From the NCBI GenBank assembly GCA_026260175.1, contig JAKCWW010000064.1, forward strand, positions 1 to 45,826: a stretch of DNA of 45,826 nt, read 5' to 3'. The translations under genes were made by a program, and so were the position numbers. The notes under the pieces were generated by a model that had not been told where the DNA came from, searched no databases, and worked only from the letters and a program-made list of their open reading frames with translations. Position 1 is the stretch's first letter. Every line of letters begins with the position of its first letter. The stretch is from Reticulitermes lucifugus (taxonomy: Eukaryota; Arthropoda; Insecta; Blattodea; Rhinotermitidae). Below, piece by piece: positions 21,750 to 33,584 of the stretch.

Positions 21750-24156
21750 ACGTCCTGTCATAAAATAGGAAAGAATACAAGTCCTGCTATCTACAATACA
21801 TGTACACAATGTTTCGAAGGCTACTGATATACCGCACTTCCCGCCTCGTACGATGCTGCAAGTGATAAGGCGCACAGTATAATTAAAAGACATTTTTGCG
21901 GATTTAATACCCTACTTATGTTACCATCCGCTCTTAACAGGCGCGGCAATTTTTGGGGACATTCTGCAGGAAATTGCGTCTTATGAAGCGGGAAATGCGG
22001 TACGTGATCATTCTATACAGTAAGAAAAAAATGTGTAGAACTCTGTAACAGTGAGGTGCCCAATCTACACACACAAAGCACTAGTTGCAGTACCTTGTGC
22101 GAATTGTTTCATCGACGAAGAGCAGTTAACGTACTTCAAATTCCCGTTGCAAGAAAGCTTTCATGTAAAGTGATGAAAATGATACCGTGTTTCGTCCAGG
22201 GCCTGGATCTGACAACCTGGTCTGATGAACTTGGACATCATTCTCGAAGCCCGATAAATTTAATACACGCAACGCAACCTGCAGCGCTTCGGTACGATGA
22301 TGTACAATATACAATGTGGAGTTTCAGCGATGGTCGATTGTTTCATGTAGCGATTGGCGGCAAGGCGTACCGATAGGTAAACATCTACAGGCTGTGGGAC
22401 AGCGTGCATCACGTACCGGTATTACCGCAGGCAGGCAGGCAGACAAACGAAGGAAACTAGATGTCTTCCATTTGATAAGGACATTCAACCACGTTCTGAC
22501 AGAGCCTGATAAGTCCAGACACTACGGGTATAGCGCCAAACTGCTCAGACTTTCCATATACAGGCATCACTTGAACATTTAAGAAACGCGTGTCTAATCA
22601 CATAAGAAAGCACTAGTTAACCGCGAGTAATGGGCTGCCTTTGCAACAGGTATTAGATCATACAAGGACGACAACCAAACGACGCGTCCTCCATCCCCGC
22701 CAACACCACATATTCTACACCAACAAGCCAAAATCCCCATTTCAACCGTGTTCATATTCCAATAAAATACACACCACTGGATATTCGGACCCGACACAAC
22801 AGCACTCTCCTGTACCGGTAATGAAAGAGAAATATTTATGGCTAGCAAGTAACATGTCCATTTATATTCATGTAATAGCGATATTGTATATTAACGATTA
22901 TGTACGTGCAAGGGGTCACTAATTCACACACAACTGTTTCACTGGCAAATTCGACAAATTACACTGCACTGCGTTTTACGTGGTGACATACTTGAGGGTA
23001 GCGAATTGGAACAGACACATTTGGCCCTGTATTATTCGATTCAGTACGGTCCGTGTTACTGACTACACTATCGATACCCATTATATCGCTGACGTATGCA
23101 CCTAACATCGCACGCACAACACACGGTATCTACGTACAAATGCTACCAGAAGTCTGCCATGAATATGCAGTTGGTAGGCGTTGTATAGTTTTAAGCCATT
23201 TTTGTTAAAAGGGATTTTATCTAGCGAAGTTAATTAGCATCACAAAACGAACAGACCACGTACTATCAACCAGACAATGAGGCCAACAATGTTTCTAATT
23301 CTTGGTGGCATGCACTGTAAGTCTCCTAAGAAATGATGAAAATTTCTCGCTCGGACACCCTCCTAATATAGATGATGAACCGAAAATAAATACCGTACAG
23401 AGTGCTATGTATTACTTGTCAAGTGAGGAAATCAGCAACTGTACAGTACTTGAAGAAGAGATAAATAAAGATTCGAAACTCATATAATAAATATCTAAAA
23501 ACGAGAAGAAGTGACCGTCGGTACAAGTACGATTATTTAAAGCAGCTGGTCGTAACTGTGTGTCACACAGCATCACAAGCTTTCAATTCACGTTTCAAGT
23601 TCAAGTAAACATACATGGGCTCAAATATTGCCCCTGCCTGCCTCACTGTTCGTCAAAGCTAAGCGGAATCCTTTTCAGATTCCAACTACTGGCGGAGGCG
23701 AAATATGACTTTCGTCACGGCGTCATTCTCGTTCTCACGCTATCCGAATCATGGCTACTGGAAGCGAATGTACTTACAACTGCTATCAATGTAGTAAGCA
23801 TGTTCTTGGGAATTCGTGAGCAAGACAAAGGTTTTATCAACATTCAAAAGCACAAGGTAAAGCAGTAGGAGTTAATAAGTCAGGTTCAAATGTCACACAA
23901 CAGACCACATACTACAGTATAATCAGCAGGCCTAACACCGCCCATCAATGTATGTAATTGTCCTGCAGAAATATCAAAACGATAAATTTCCAACACGATG
24001 TGATATACTCGTACGTAGAAAGTCACTTGTCGTATCATGGAAGTTCCGAAGCATTAACAACAACGTGCAAACATACAACTCAAAGGCCTTATACAAAACA
24101 AGACCCAGACTACTGCATAGTACGTGCATAAAGGCGACTTACAGTGAATTATTAGC
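21750..24156. other. No gene recognised
   Basis: Contains a (GCAG)n stretch of about 4.5 units at 22427-22444. Frames of 102-106 codons (22056-22376 and 23560-23868, plus) lack recognisable motifs, and I could not pair credible splice sites around them. Confidence 0.4.
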
Positions 24157-24618
24157 GGGTGTGAAGCTTGGTTTCTCTCACTGAGGAACATAGGCTGAGG
24201 GTGTTCGAGAATAGGCTGCGGAGGAAGGTATTTGGACGTAAGAGGGACGAGGTGACAGGGGAGTGGAGAAGACCACATAACGAGAAGCTTTCTGATCTGT
24301 ACTCCTCACAAAATATTACTCGGGTGATCAAATCAACAATGAGATGGGTGGGGCATGTGGCACGTATTGGGGACAGGACTGGGGTTTGGTGGGAAGACCT
24401 TATGGAAAGAGACCACTTGAAAGACCTAGGCGTAGATGGGAGGATAATATTCAAATAAACCTTCAAGAAGTGAGATTGGGAGCCTGGCTAAGGATAAAGA
24501 CAGTTGGCGGGCGATTGTGAATGCGGTAATGAACTAACGGGTTCCATGAAATGCGGGAAATGTCTTGACTAGCTGAAGACCTCTTAGCTTCTCAGGAAGG
24601 ACTCTTCTCCAAGGAGTT
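24157..24618 (+). pseudogene. LINE family 1, reverse transcriptase C-terminal end and tail (decayed)
   Basis: The translation gives the typical C-terminal end of a non-LTR retrotransposon ORF2. It reads LTEEHRLRVFENRLRRKVFG, KRDEVTGEWRRPHNEKLSDL, YSSQNITRVIKS and MRWVGHVARIGD. After a frame change the GRPRRRWEDNI-like part (AGACCTAGGCGTAGATGGGAGGATAATATT) follows, then the tail with GGTTCCATGAAATGCGGGAAATG. The palm motifs and the endonuclease are absent, so this is a 5'-truncated copy with at least one frameshift. It serves as the reference for family 1 in this window. Confidence 0.8.
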
Positions 24619-24867
24619 ACTGAATTATTAGCCGCACACAAAACCAAAGAAGGGGGGCAAATACACCTCTGTAGATGTTATTTAAAACAGGTCTAGGTAT
24701 ATGCGGAACAGAACACGCGCTGTACCTTACGCCAAGATGAGAGGACGGACATTCGCTAGGTGGCATGGCTATAGTAGCGACGTTAACACTCACTGTTATT
24801 TTCCACAAATAGTAGAGGTACTTCCCAAATAAAGCATCAGGTACGTGTATGCTATTGAAACCTACCG

Positions 24868-24958
24868 CTTTTGCTAGGCGCGGTCGCAGAACTACTGCCA
24901 AAAGTGTCTGTCCGTCAGTCTGGCCGTTAGCATGGAACAACTCGGCTTCTACTAGACC
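24868..24958 (+). mobile_element. 5' fragment related to the Helentron/HINE-like family (G)
   Basis: TTTTGCTAGGCGCGGTCGCA, then GTCTGTCCGTCAGTCTGGCC (GTCY-type block), then GCATGGAACAACTCGGCT match the 5' end, microsatellite and first body block of copies A-F. Nothing beyond that block aligns. It is either a 5' remnant or a second family sharing the same 5' end. Confidence 0.55.
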
Positions 24959-25121
24959 ATGCCAGATCAACCTCCTACGTGGAGGGGACATCTTCGGCAA
25001 AATGTGGTCTGCATGCGGACAACATGAAATTCGATACACAAAACGAAGAATGGGTAAATATACGTACAATAATGTGTATTTTTACGTTGCTTTTAATAGT
25101 TTGCTAAGGAACGGATGGAAA

Positions 25122-25232
25122 TGCTTCGGCGTTCTGTCTCGGCGTTGCCAGGGAAACAGTTAAAAGACGTTTTCTCATTACAATTGCCTACGCGGGCAAC
25201 GCGTTGCCAGCGAGCTACGGGTTCAGAGGGTC
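25122..25232 (+). repeat. Dispersed repeat (GCTTCGGC...GCTACGGGTT), copy 1
   Basis: It matches the reverse complement of 34366-34494 along its length: GCTTCGGCnTTCTGTCTC, TTGCCAGGGAAA, AGTTAAAAGACGTTT, GGGCAAC, GCGAGCTACGGGTT. The ending resembles termini of hAT-type elements (CAGGGGTCGGCAACCCGTAG-like), but that is from memory and unproven here. Confidence 0.65.
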
Positions 25233-25725
25233 TGTACTAGACGGATTTTGGTGGAAATTTCTATTGGGGATTTTTACACGAATACAGTAGAACAAACATT
25301 CCCATTCTGCGAATGTTGGTACGTAAGCAGACGTAGCCAGATGTGTGCAGAGAGTTGCAACATGATTTATTTTCAAAACAGGTCGCACAACTGTCAAAAT
25401 TAGGACAGCAAAATCCAAGTGGACAAATGAGAGTGTAAAAATCCTAACGGGCCCCAATGTCACGTTATACGCACGCTTCCAATCTCGCTCGATACACTTT
25501 ATCTCAGGCGATTATTCGGATACTCCCCAAAATACACCTGTGCACTGAAGCAGAGTGGGCGTTAAAATTATAGCGAATGAATGCTTTACATGACAAAATC
25601 CACACAAAGACATGTGAAAGTCCTAGTTCGATGCGCGCGGGCGTCTTTTACGCCACAAAGAGAAGCTATTCCCAAAATCAATTAAGCCAAGATCAAATTT
25701 GTTTGGCAAAACGTAACGTACATAT
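25233..25725. other. No feature recognised
   Basis: No repeat or exon recognised. Short frames only. Confidence 0.35.
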
Positions 25726-25985
25726 AAAGGTAAAGTTCACACCATGACATGCCTGTGCAGGCAAAGAGGGGAGTGGAGGTATAGCTCCTAACCATTCGCA
25801 ACCCCGCACTAGAAGGAGGTGGGTGGTCAGCACCACGGCCCAGCCACTGTAGCCCCGAGAAAGGCCCGGTACCCATTGCACAGTAGGTTGCGTGGTCCTC
25901 GGGGCCGGCCTGGACGGCACGGAAAGTCTCAGCCCACGATTCGATACCCGGACCGTCCAGCCCGTAGCGAGTGGTAGTGTGCCTG
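25726..25985 (-). mobile_element. SINE-like element, family 3, copy 1
   Basis: On the minus strand a box-B-like GGTATCGAATCGTGGG lies in the head. It is followed by CGTCCAGGCCGGCCCCGAGG and ACCACGCAACC, then GGGTACCGGGCCTTTCTCGG. The 3' end holds TGACCACCCACCTCCTTCTA, GGAGCTATACCTCCACTCCC and a terminal AACTTTACCTTTA. The 3' half is shared with 32818-32932. The GC-rich body makes open frames on the minus strand (64 and 115 codons) that are not genes. Confidence 0.62.
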
Positions 25986-27412
25986 TGAGCACTTTAAACT
26001 GAACTGATACCGTGGCAGTCCATACTAATTTTACAGACAATTACAAAACAAACGGGGACTTTCGACGGTACACTCCAGTCTAAAACACTGTCTCATTCCC
26101 GGCGACATATGTAAGTGAATTCTCGTTAACGGGAACAGTACGTGTAATACAACTACAAAGGCACAGAATCGCTGGCCACATCCCCGCACCTGTCAAGACA
26201 CCAAACCCACAGAACACACCTTACGGACTATTATGTACGAGTATATATGATGATGCAGGTTTGCTGCAGGCTAACGGCCTTGGAACTAACCAACAAGTCG
26301 TCCGCTCCGCATTCCCTTTCCATCACCGTATAAGGTTAACCATCCAGACGGGACACTTCTCTGCAGAACTTTGGGGACCAAGCAACGTCACTTCATCTCA
26401 ACGCCACTCACGAGCAGATGTCGCGTTCAGCCACTCGACCGCCCCCGAGTTTTCATGCGGTTCAAGACTAACCGAGAAAACGCTAGTACATTAGGGCTTG
26501 CCACAGTTCAAGTTTCGCAGATGGGTGCTTAGAAGTTATTTAAGATGCCGTACCGCATACGGAAATTACACAGCGTCTAATACGATGGTTAACGTTTACA
26601 GACGGTAAACCGGGAAGGAAGCAGCAGCGAAAATTCGGGATACAACCACCCCGGTATTCGCCTAGAATGACCGAAGAAAACAAAAGGAGGTCCACCGCCC
26701 AAACACGGTCTTTTTAATAACTAGCGGTTATCACGTCAGCTGGGATACACGTAGGCTACTTACGCAGAGGAACTGCATCACCCAATATAAATCGTGTAAA
26801 TCTACTGGGTGCCAATCTGGGCATGTATCGGCATATGTACTATTATACATACCGCCTGTATTTCGAAAAATGGTTGCCTTGAGAGACGAAAACGGCACGT
26901 AATTTGAGACGAGGAATTAAATCGTAAACAAGAATGATCTCACTTCTGTGTTGCAAGCAGAGTGACTCAGGTCAGTATTTTAGTCAATGTATGATGGTTA
27001 CCTTTTCAATACCATTCCAAAATTTTACAAAACAAAAACATGAATGTTAACACAAAATGCAAACAATGTCACAAACACAAACTAGTGAGCCGCAGTAAAA
27101 GTTTCAAATCAGTTCCTGAAACGTACTGCCTTTTCGGATGTAAGGCGCTGTAGGTGTGATAGGTGAGGGCGGACGGCCTCCATCTTGTCTCCTACCACTG
27201 CACATGCGTGCCTCTGTTGAATTTTTTCCTCAATGAACTCCGAAACTATATAATAGAATACATTTTGATCCTCACAATATTCTTTTTAGTCACGACTTGG
27301 CCTGTTCTTACAGGAAGGCTCACACACTTGAGGAAACCCGTGGACAGTATGCCTGGCGATGAGTTTATAAAACTTCAGCCCTTTGCTTTACATTGTTTAT
27401 TCCATGCACTGT
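25986..27412. other. No gene recognised
   Basis: No repeat or conserved exon recognised. A 116-codon plus frame that begins at 27163 runs into the hairpin at 27413 and has no domain. Confidence 0.4.
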
Positions 27413-27529
27413 CGACAAATGCACTATTCTGTATTTTATTCGTACTTTTACACAGCTCCTACATGTTTCAGCGTTATATCAGCTATGTAAAAGATAGTAC
27501 GAATAAAATATAGAATAGTGCATTTGTTG
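27413..27529. repeat. Long inverted repeat (hairpin), 45-bp arms
   Basis: The left arm 27413-27457 (ACAAATGCACTATTCTGTAT, then TTTATTCGTAC, then TTTTACACAGCT) is complementary to the right arm 27481-27529, with about three mismatches and a 4-base insertion (TATC) in the right arm. The loop is 23 bases. As RNA it would form one long stem like a small-RNA precursor or a fold-back element. No target-site duplication was recognised. Confidence 0.9.
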
Positions 27530-30500
27530 GTGTTACATACGTCTCTAATTTAGCCCTTTCATTTACGGTTCCATCAGCTCTCAGTTTCCCAGTTTTAATC
27601 CGCTGACATTTTCATAACATATCAGCGTTAAACTGGGATAAACTTGCTTTCAGTGTTTACAGCTCTATATGCACAATTCTGCAGTCCACTCAATATAAAC
27701 GGTCACTTGGTTAATGCACGTTAAATTACTAGGACAGAGACAACGTGCAGTTTGATTATACAGAAATGAACACAAAAGACTGTTCACTATACAACGTGTG
27801 AAATCCATAACAGGATCCTGATGTTATCTAGAACTCGTCCGCTCCATGAACATGAGCGACACCTGTTACATACACCAGTTGGAAGGTTAACAATTACCAT
27901 GATGTAGTTCCTGGTGAGAAGGTACATCAGTTGTTTTCGAAATGACATCCAAATCAAACATCCAGGATGTTTCATACCTACACAGACAACGACGTTCTTT
28001 TACATCCCGCTCACATTTTTAGGTTGTGAGGATTCCAGCACGAGATAGGACCGGAATGAAACAGGAGTCACAGGATGGTCGGATGTGGTAGCGGACTACT
28101 ATTCTGAAGCCTTGTCCTCTCTGTCTGGTACGAACAAAAGTAAGGCAGAAACACAATGAGCACTGCACATTTCGGTCTGTACATGCCACGATGGAGCAGC
28201 CGCAACACCGCAACGTCGGTAACGGCCACCAACACCATACAGACATTACTAGCACGGCCACGTCAGCTACAGTGACTATGCATACTGGAATGAATTACTC
28301 GCACGAATAACGTGGAACTAACTGAATCTTAAAAACCGATCATGCTGCAATAAAGTACATTTTAAAATCTGCGAAAATGGCTGTTCCGAGGAAACATTTT
28401 CGAATTTACAATTAAATTCAGGGTTTAGGCAGGGTCTACTATATCTCAAAATTCCTGAACATGTAACTTCTCTCTTCAAGAACGAAAAGTCGGACCACAT
28501 TGCTCATCTACATGGATTCATGACTCCGGGAACGAATCCCTGAACCACCTATTGGCAAGCCTTATTTTACTTCCTTTTCACCTCCGACAGGCACCCTGAA
28601 ACAGACCGATTGTGTCCATGTTCTCTGGAGTTCCTGTAACAAATGTCGTGCCCACTTCCAATTTTCACACCAAAAAATTGCACGCTGTATCTTGCGGACA
28701 ACACAGAATGTCATCACGGTTATCACAAACATTACTATATACAGGGTGGTGACACAGCCTACATACAGACACCAGAAAATCTTTAAACGCCCAGCTCATA
28801 TATCGATTTATCTAAAGTACTTTCTCAAAGTGAAAGGCTCAAGTATTTGTAGGATTCATCCCGGCATAGTCACACTATTCCAATGGTACTGTAGTTCTTT
28901 CCGATCAATCACAGCATGACCAAACACTTCTTTCCTCTGTTCCTGTAGGATCATCCTACTTGTAGCACCCGTCGTTAGATGGAAGGTAACATCAGAAGCT
29001 GATGTAACAGTAACGTAAGACTTGTCCTTGGTATGTTAAGACAATACTTCCGTCCGCGATAGAGTTCGCCATGTATTACAAACAGATTATGCTTAAACAA
29101 GAACAGTCTAGGCTTGAAATACAGCTTTCCATCCTTGTCTCCGACGCCTTAATGCTTGCAATATTATTCCACTACGTCACAACACGCACTGACCAGATAA
29201 AAACTACGTACCTCAGAGAGAACGAGTTGTCACGGACAATATTTCACGTTTATACCAGAGGCAATGTATAAATCACAGAATAACTCATACATATGGATAT
29301 CTAGACCAAGGTTAGTAAGACGCCTCTGCAGAGGTGCACCTACATACCACAAGCGGTTCAGTTCCATTCGTACTGAACACACTCAACTTGCACTACACAT
29401 ATGAATAACAAGACGCCAATTCGCTAAAATCCTAACAGCATTGCAATATGTGGCACATGCAACAACCAGTATTTTGATTCTCTGTAATTAACTCCTCTCA
29501 TAAAGAGTCTGCACCACGGACTGAGTTTGTTAAAGGCTGAAATGCTAATGACGGGCACCAGATGACTCTGCAAGGAATGATACTTTATCGCACCAAGGAG
29601 ACTGCGCGACTCCCGAAGAGATATTTCAAATTTAAAAATCACAAAGTAACCCTTATTAAAGGAATGACACAGGAAATAAACTTTAGCGAAATTCTACGCG
29701 CAGCACCTTAAAATTATAACAAAGAGATAATGAGAAACATTATGTCCACATTAAACTCACAGAAAAAAGTTACGTATAGACAATTCGGAACGATTTAGTA
29801 CTCTTGCCTGTTTTTAAGAATCTGAATAAAACAAAGAACGTTACATAATAGGAATTTTAAGCGGATAAAAAACTTGATGCATTACGACTACATGATAGTA
29901 AATATTCAAATATAAATTACTGCAAAAAACATTAAGCACAATTCACTCCGACACTAACGGTGAAATGTCGAAACGACCTCCTTCCACAGCGAAATTCCAT
30001 GAATCAGACAGGTCAGAATGAAAGCACTCTTTGTCATTATTAAAACAAAGCCCAGCGTCTTTAAGAGGATCGTTATGAGGCAGCCTTTGAGCACGACTGT
30101 GCGCCACTAATACTTAAAAAATTAAACCCACTCGTTCATTATTAAAACGCTGACGTTTGAAGAAGCGTAAAAATGCGTTAAGCCCTTACAACATAAAAGC
30201 ATTAAGAAACGTAATCCCATCAAGTTAAAAACGTAACGGAATAATCGCGACGCCGGCGAAAGGCAGCCATTTTGATTGTGGCGCCCCGCCGTCTTGATAA
30301 CAGTGTAAAGCAGTCGAAGCCCCAAGGCACACTGTGTTGTATTAACCAATTCAATTCTCTCAATTTCCGACACTGTGGGTGTGTGGAACTCTATATTGCA
30401 GAGGCGCCTCTCAGAGGCCGTTCAACCTATACATTTTAAAAAGGGGCCCTAGTATTTTCACCGATGATCATCTAAAAAAGTCGTACGTAAAATTCAATTC

Positions 30501-30825
30501 CAATACCGTGTTGAAGAGGCATTACGAGGTATGGAAATCAAGTTAAGCTACGAAGCGTTTCTGACGCCATTCCTTAAAAAACAGCCTGCTCCTGGAGGTA
30601 AAAATAACGCTGAATAGGCACACACAATAACTTCTTCTCAGGCGCTCCTCGAACAGCGAATGCAAGCAGTTCAAATATTTACGAATACGTAAGTACAAAT
30701 GAAACTAAATTCCTACAAAATGCTAGAGTCTCCCACCACCGGCTGCAGTAAACCGTACCTCGAAAGTGGAGACAGCACGACCTGTTTATCGATAAGCAGG
30801 CCTTATCTGCTTTATGCATTACGGG
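27530..30825. other. No gene recognised
   Basis: Long stretch with no conserved exon that I can identify on either strand. Around 28398-28450 there is a faint resemblance to a reverse-transcriptase segment (FTIKFRV, then a stop, then AGS), too weak to call. Confidence 0.4.
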
Positions 30826-31101
30826 AAGAACTTAGACTGAGGGAGTCTGAGAATGGGGTGCTGAAGAAAGACATTTGAGCCTGAGAGGAAGTAACGGCAA
30901 GGTGAAGAAACCTGCCGAATAAGCTTCAAGAATCGTGCTCCTCGCCGAGTATTTGTAGGGTGTTCAGATCGAGAGGATGAGATGGGCAGGGCATGTGGCA
31001 TGTACAGGGGGAGACGACAGGCGTGCAGTGTTTTGGTGGGAAAAACTACAGGACAGAGACCACTCCGAAGACCTAGACGGGACATTACAATAAATACAGA
31101 A
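30826..31101 (+). pseudogene. LINE family 1, RT C-terminal part (5' piece of a split copy)
   Basis: It contains TTAGACTGAGGGAGTCTGAG, GTGCTGAAGAAAGACATTTG and the well-kept GAGGATGAGATGGGCAGGGC, encoding RMRWAGHVA. Then come GTTTTGGTGGGAAAAACTAC and CCGAAGACCTAGACGGGACA. The reading frame is broken. Similarity stops at 31101, where element E begins, and resumes at 31595. Confidence 0.78.
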
Positions 31102-31594
31102 CAAGACAGACAACGTATGTATAACGTAACATTGTGGCGCGTTCGCATTACATTGCTGCCGTGGAAAAGCAATAAGTATTAAACATTATGAGTGTGTGTC
31201 TGTATTCTTGCCTTAGTTATCCGGCATGCATTTCGCATATTTCCAGCGCCGTATTATACAGCCATTCGTGGCCTGTCTGCCACTACCATATTTTTCCACA
31301 TTATCTCATAAACGGCATGATTTAAAAAAAAACATTGAACATAAAGTGTGTGCTTTTTGTCTGGAACATTTCTCATTCTACGAAGAATTCAGCGAACTCA
31401 TAAATGTGCATGGGTCTTCACGTAAAGTACCCGTTATTTTGCCAGATTTTAATCAAACTTAAATTTTCTGGGCAGATTTTCAAAAAATATTCGAATATCG
31501 AATTTCATAAAAATCCGTCGTGGGAGCGGGGTTGTTCTATGCTGACAGACATGACGAAGCTAGACTTTTCGTAATTTTGTTAACGCGCCTAAAA
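31102..31594 (-). mobile_element. Helentron/HINE-like element, copy E, inserted in a LINE
   Basis: A 493-bp copy on the minus strand. It starts TTTTAGGCGCGTTAACAAAA; the GTCY block is reduced to a single unit around ATGTCTGTCAGC. The 3' inverted repeat is GCGAACGCGCCACA, followed by the hairpin TGTTACGTTATACATACG and the end TTGTCTGTCTTG. It splits a family-1 LINE: left flank ...AATAAATACAGAA, right flank ATAAGATGAGAGG..., with no duplication of target bases. The junction is A|A on the plus strand, T|T in element orientation. Confidence 0.8.
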
Positions 31595-31760
31595 ATAAGA
31601 TGAGAGGTTGTGGATTGATTAATCAGGCTCAGGAGTGGGACAAGTGGGGGCCAATTGTAGACACAGCAATGAACCTTCATATTCCATAAAATGTGGGAAA
31701 TGTTACCAGCTGAGAAACTACCAGCTTGTAAAGAAAGACTATGCTCCATTGAAATTGTTA
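31595..31760 (+). pseudogene. LINE family 1, 3' piece of the split copy
   Basis: It continues the LINE at 30826-31101 on the other side of element E: GGATTGATTAATCAGGCTCA, GGGGGCCAATTGTAGACACA, GCAATGAACC, TTCCATAAAATGTGGGAAAT. It then runs on into the tail CTACCAGCTTGTAAAGAAAG. Confidence 0.75.
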
Positions 31761-32577
31761 TCTCACGTAAAGTGGGTTTACGCCCCAAGGCTGTTAGTTC
31801 TCCTATTCCCTCAACAGACAACGACGCAGCGTCAAGCAACAGCACACTGCAAGTTTTGCAACTGAGCACAGACTGCTGCGAGGTCACAGGGAACAACACT
31901 GAACTGCCGCTCCTAACACAACGGTGGGGAGCCCACGACTCGTATCAGTGTGCCTGAAAGCCGAAAGCATTTGAAAGTTCAGTAGAAGTGGTGATACGGA
32001 TCTCAAATCTTCAGGGAATCATTAAAAAGGTCACGGCCCACACAAACTCGCACTTCGCAGTCGCCATTTACTTGGAACGTAATTAACTTCAGCCGTAGGA
32101 ATTCATCACAGAACACCAACAAAAGAGAATGATGTATGTTGTTCACAGGAACGAGATTTTGTGCCGCTTGAAACCCACAGCCAATTCCGGCAATGTAACA
32201 AGCGAACAGGAGAAGGCCATTCAATCACTGTCTTTGTTGCACTGTGTTGTGTTACAATCTCTAAATCACGAAATTTGGGGTTTCCATGGCAGTGAAAGTT
32301 TAGACCGAAGTATTCTCGGTTGTTTAACAGTATAATCTCACAGGCGATTCTCCCAAAACGTCGGCAATAACCTACGGTATTACGTACACGTCACAACCCC
32401 AGGAAACATCAATGTGAATCTTCTGAATCATCTCAAATACGCGAGGACGCAATACGGTCGCACTACTGTTCATTTCGTTCAAACAACACATGAATTAACC
32501 GATTCGTATTCGACAGATATAACAGCTGTAGCATAAAAGCAGGAGGCGTCAAGGTCTTTGTTCTTCCAGTATGTTCC
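31761..32577. other. No gene recognised
   Basis: A 120-codon minus frame (31537-31899) is mostly the antisense of the LINE tail. No other feature recognised. Confidence 0.4.
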
Positions 32578-32715
32578 CCAACATTTCGGGACAACCTATA
32601 GGTCCCAGTTTCAAGGGTCAAGCAGCTCGGCCCAAGGTGGGACTGGCAAGACCCGAAACGTCGGTAACCAACTACCAACCTACGCTTCGTAACATCCCAG
32701 GCGACAGAAGACCCC
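32578..32715 (+). repeat. Dispersed repeat with CGTTTC fold-back core, copy 2
   Basis: CAACATTTCGGGACAACCTA and TAGGTCCC at the left and ACCCGAAACGTCGGTAACCA at the right form an inverted pair separated by about 60 bases. The outer part CTACGCTTCGTAACATCCCA matches, as reverse complement, the start of the copy at 9886-9965. Confidence 0.55.
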
Positions 32716-32817
32716 AACTACACCACGGAGGAAGCGTCTTGCTTACACTACATCACTTTTAGAGTAACGTGAAAATAAAAAATGAGAAACACAATTAAGT
32801 ACCAATTACGTTCCTGT

Positions 32818-32932
32818 GGAGTTGACCACCCACCCCCATCTAGTGCCAGGGTTAAAGGAAGAGTAGAGCTATACATCTACTCCCCCTCTGGGCCTTCGTG
32901 GCATGTTCTAGGGAGAACTTTACCTTTAACCT
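32818..32932 (+). mobile_element. SINE-like element, family 3, copy 2 (3' half)
   Basis: GTTGACCACCCACCCCCATC and TAGTGCCAGGGTTAA, then GAGCTATACATCTACTCCCC, GGCCTTCGTGGCATGT and the terminal AACTTTACCTTTAACCTT align with the minus-strand copy at 25726-25985. The tRNA-like head is absent (5' truncation). Confidence 0.62.
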
Positions 32933-33584
32933 TGATGCACATTTCTGGTGTGACGTTTCCAAGGCTGCACCTGTCGATCACAGTCACAACCCAGACTGTC
33001 ATCTTAATCAACAACGCTACGAAGACTTCAGAATCACACAAGGATGAATATGCTACGGAAACGTGTTACATGCCGGCTTGGCCTGCAGAGCTCACACACA
33101 CACACGACTGTGAGGCCAACACTATACGGATAGGCCTAAATGAGTCGCTTAGAAACCACAAAACCATTTAGTAATGCCAGACGAAGACTTCCAAGCTAGA
33201 CAGGAAAGCACAAGGTTTCAAAATGTAGCCTTCAGGAACAATGGCGACAACCATGTGAGTTAGTGGTTAAGAAACATGAAACAAGAGAACATAAACTTCC
33301 ATTATTACAACTAATGTTCCCAAGGATGTACATGTCATGTAATTTACATGCAATGCACGTCTGTTGACATGGAGAAACACGTTAAGTGGGCTGCATTCAA
33401 CGGCAGTGAATACTGTAAACGTTCCACATAACAAAACAAATCTGAAGCTGCTGTAGTTGGAACTTCTGAGATGTTAAAAGCAGCAATATCAACAGAATGT
33501 ATTTCAGAGCATTTCTACCAGAATCACACTTCCAGAACAAGGAGCACTGCCGTAATGCACTTCATTTGTAACTACTCGTACAAA
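32933..33584. other. No feature recognised
   Basis: Ordinary sequence with a short CACACACACA run near 33094. No repeat or exon recognised. Confidence 0.4.

Noticed and set aside
24152..24466. 104-codon minus-strand frame
   Set aside because: Exact antisense of the LINE family 1 fragment, of the PTPRSFKWSLSIRSSHQTP type that recurs wherever this LINE occurs.
27163..27513. 116-codon plus-strand frame with hydrophobic stretches
   Set aside because: It runs into the long inverted repeat and has no recognisable domain. The hydrophobicity comes from T-rich DNA.
28398..28450. Possible reverse transcriptase 'GVRQG' region
   Set aside because: FTIKFRV followed by a stop and AGS on plus is too short and broken to separate from chance.
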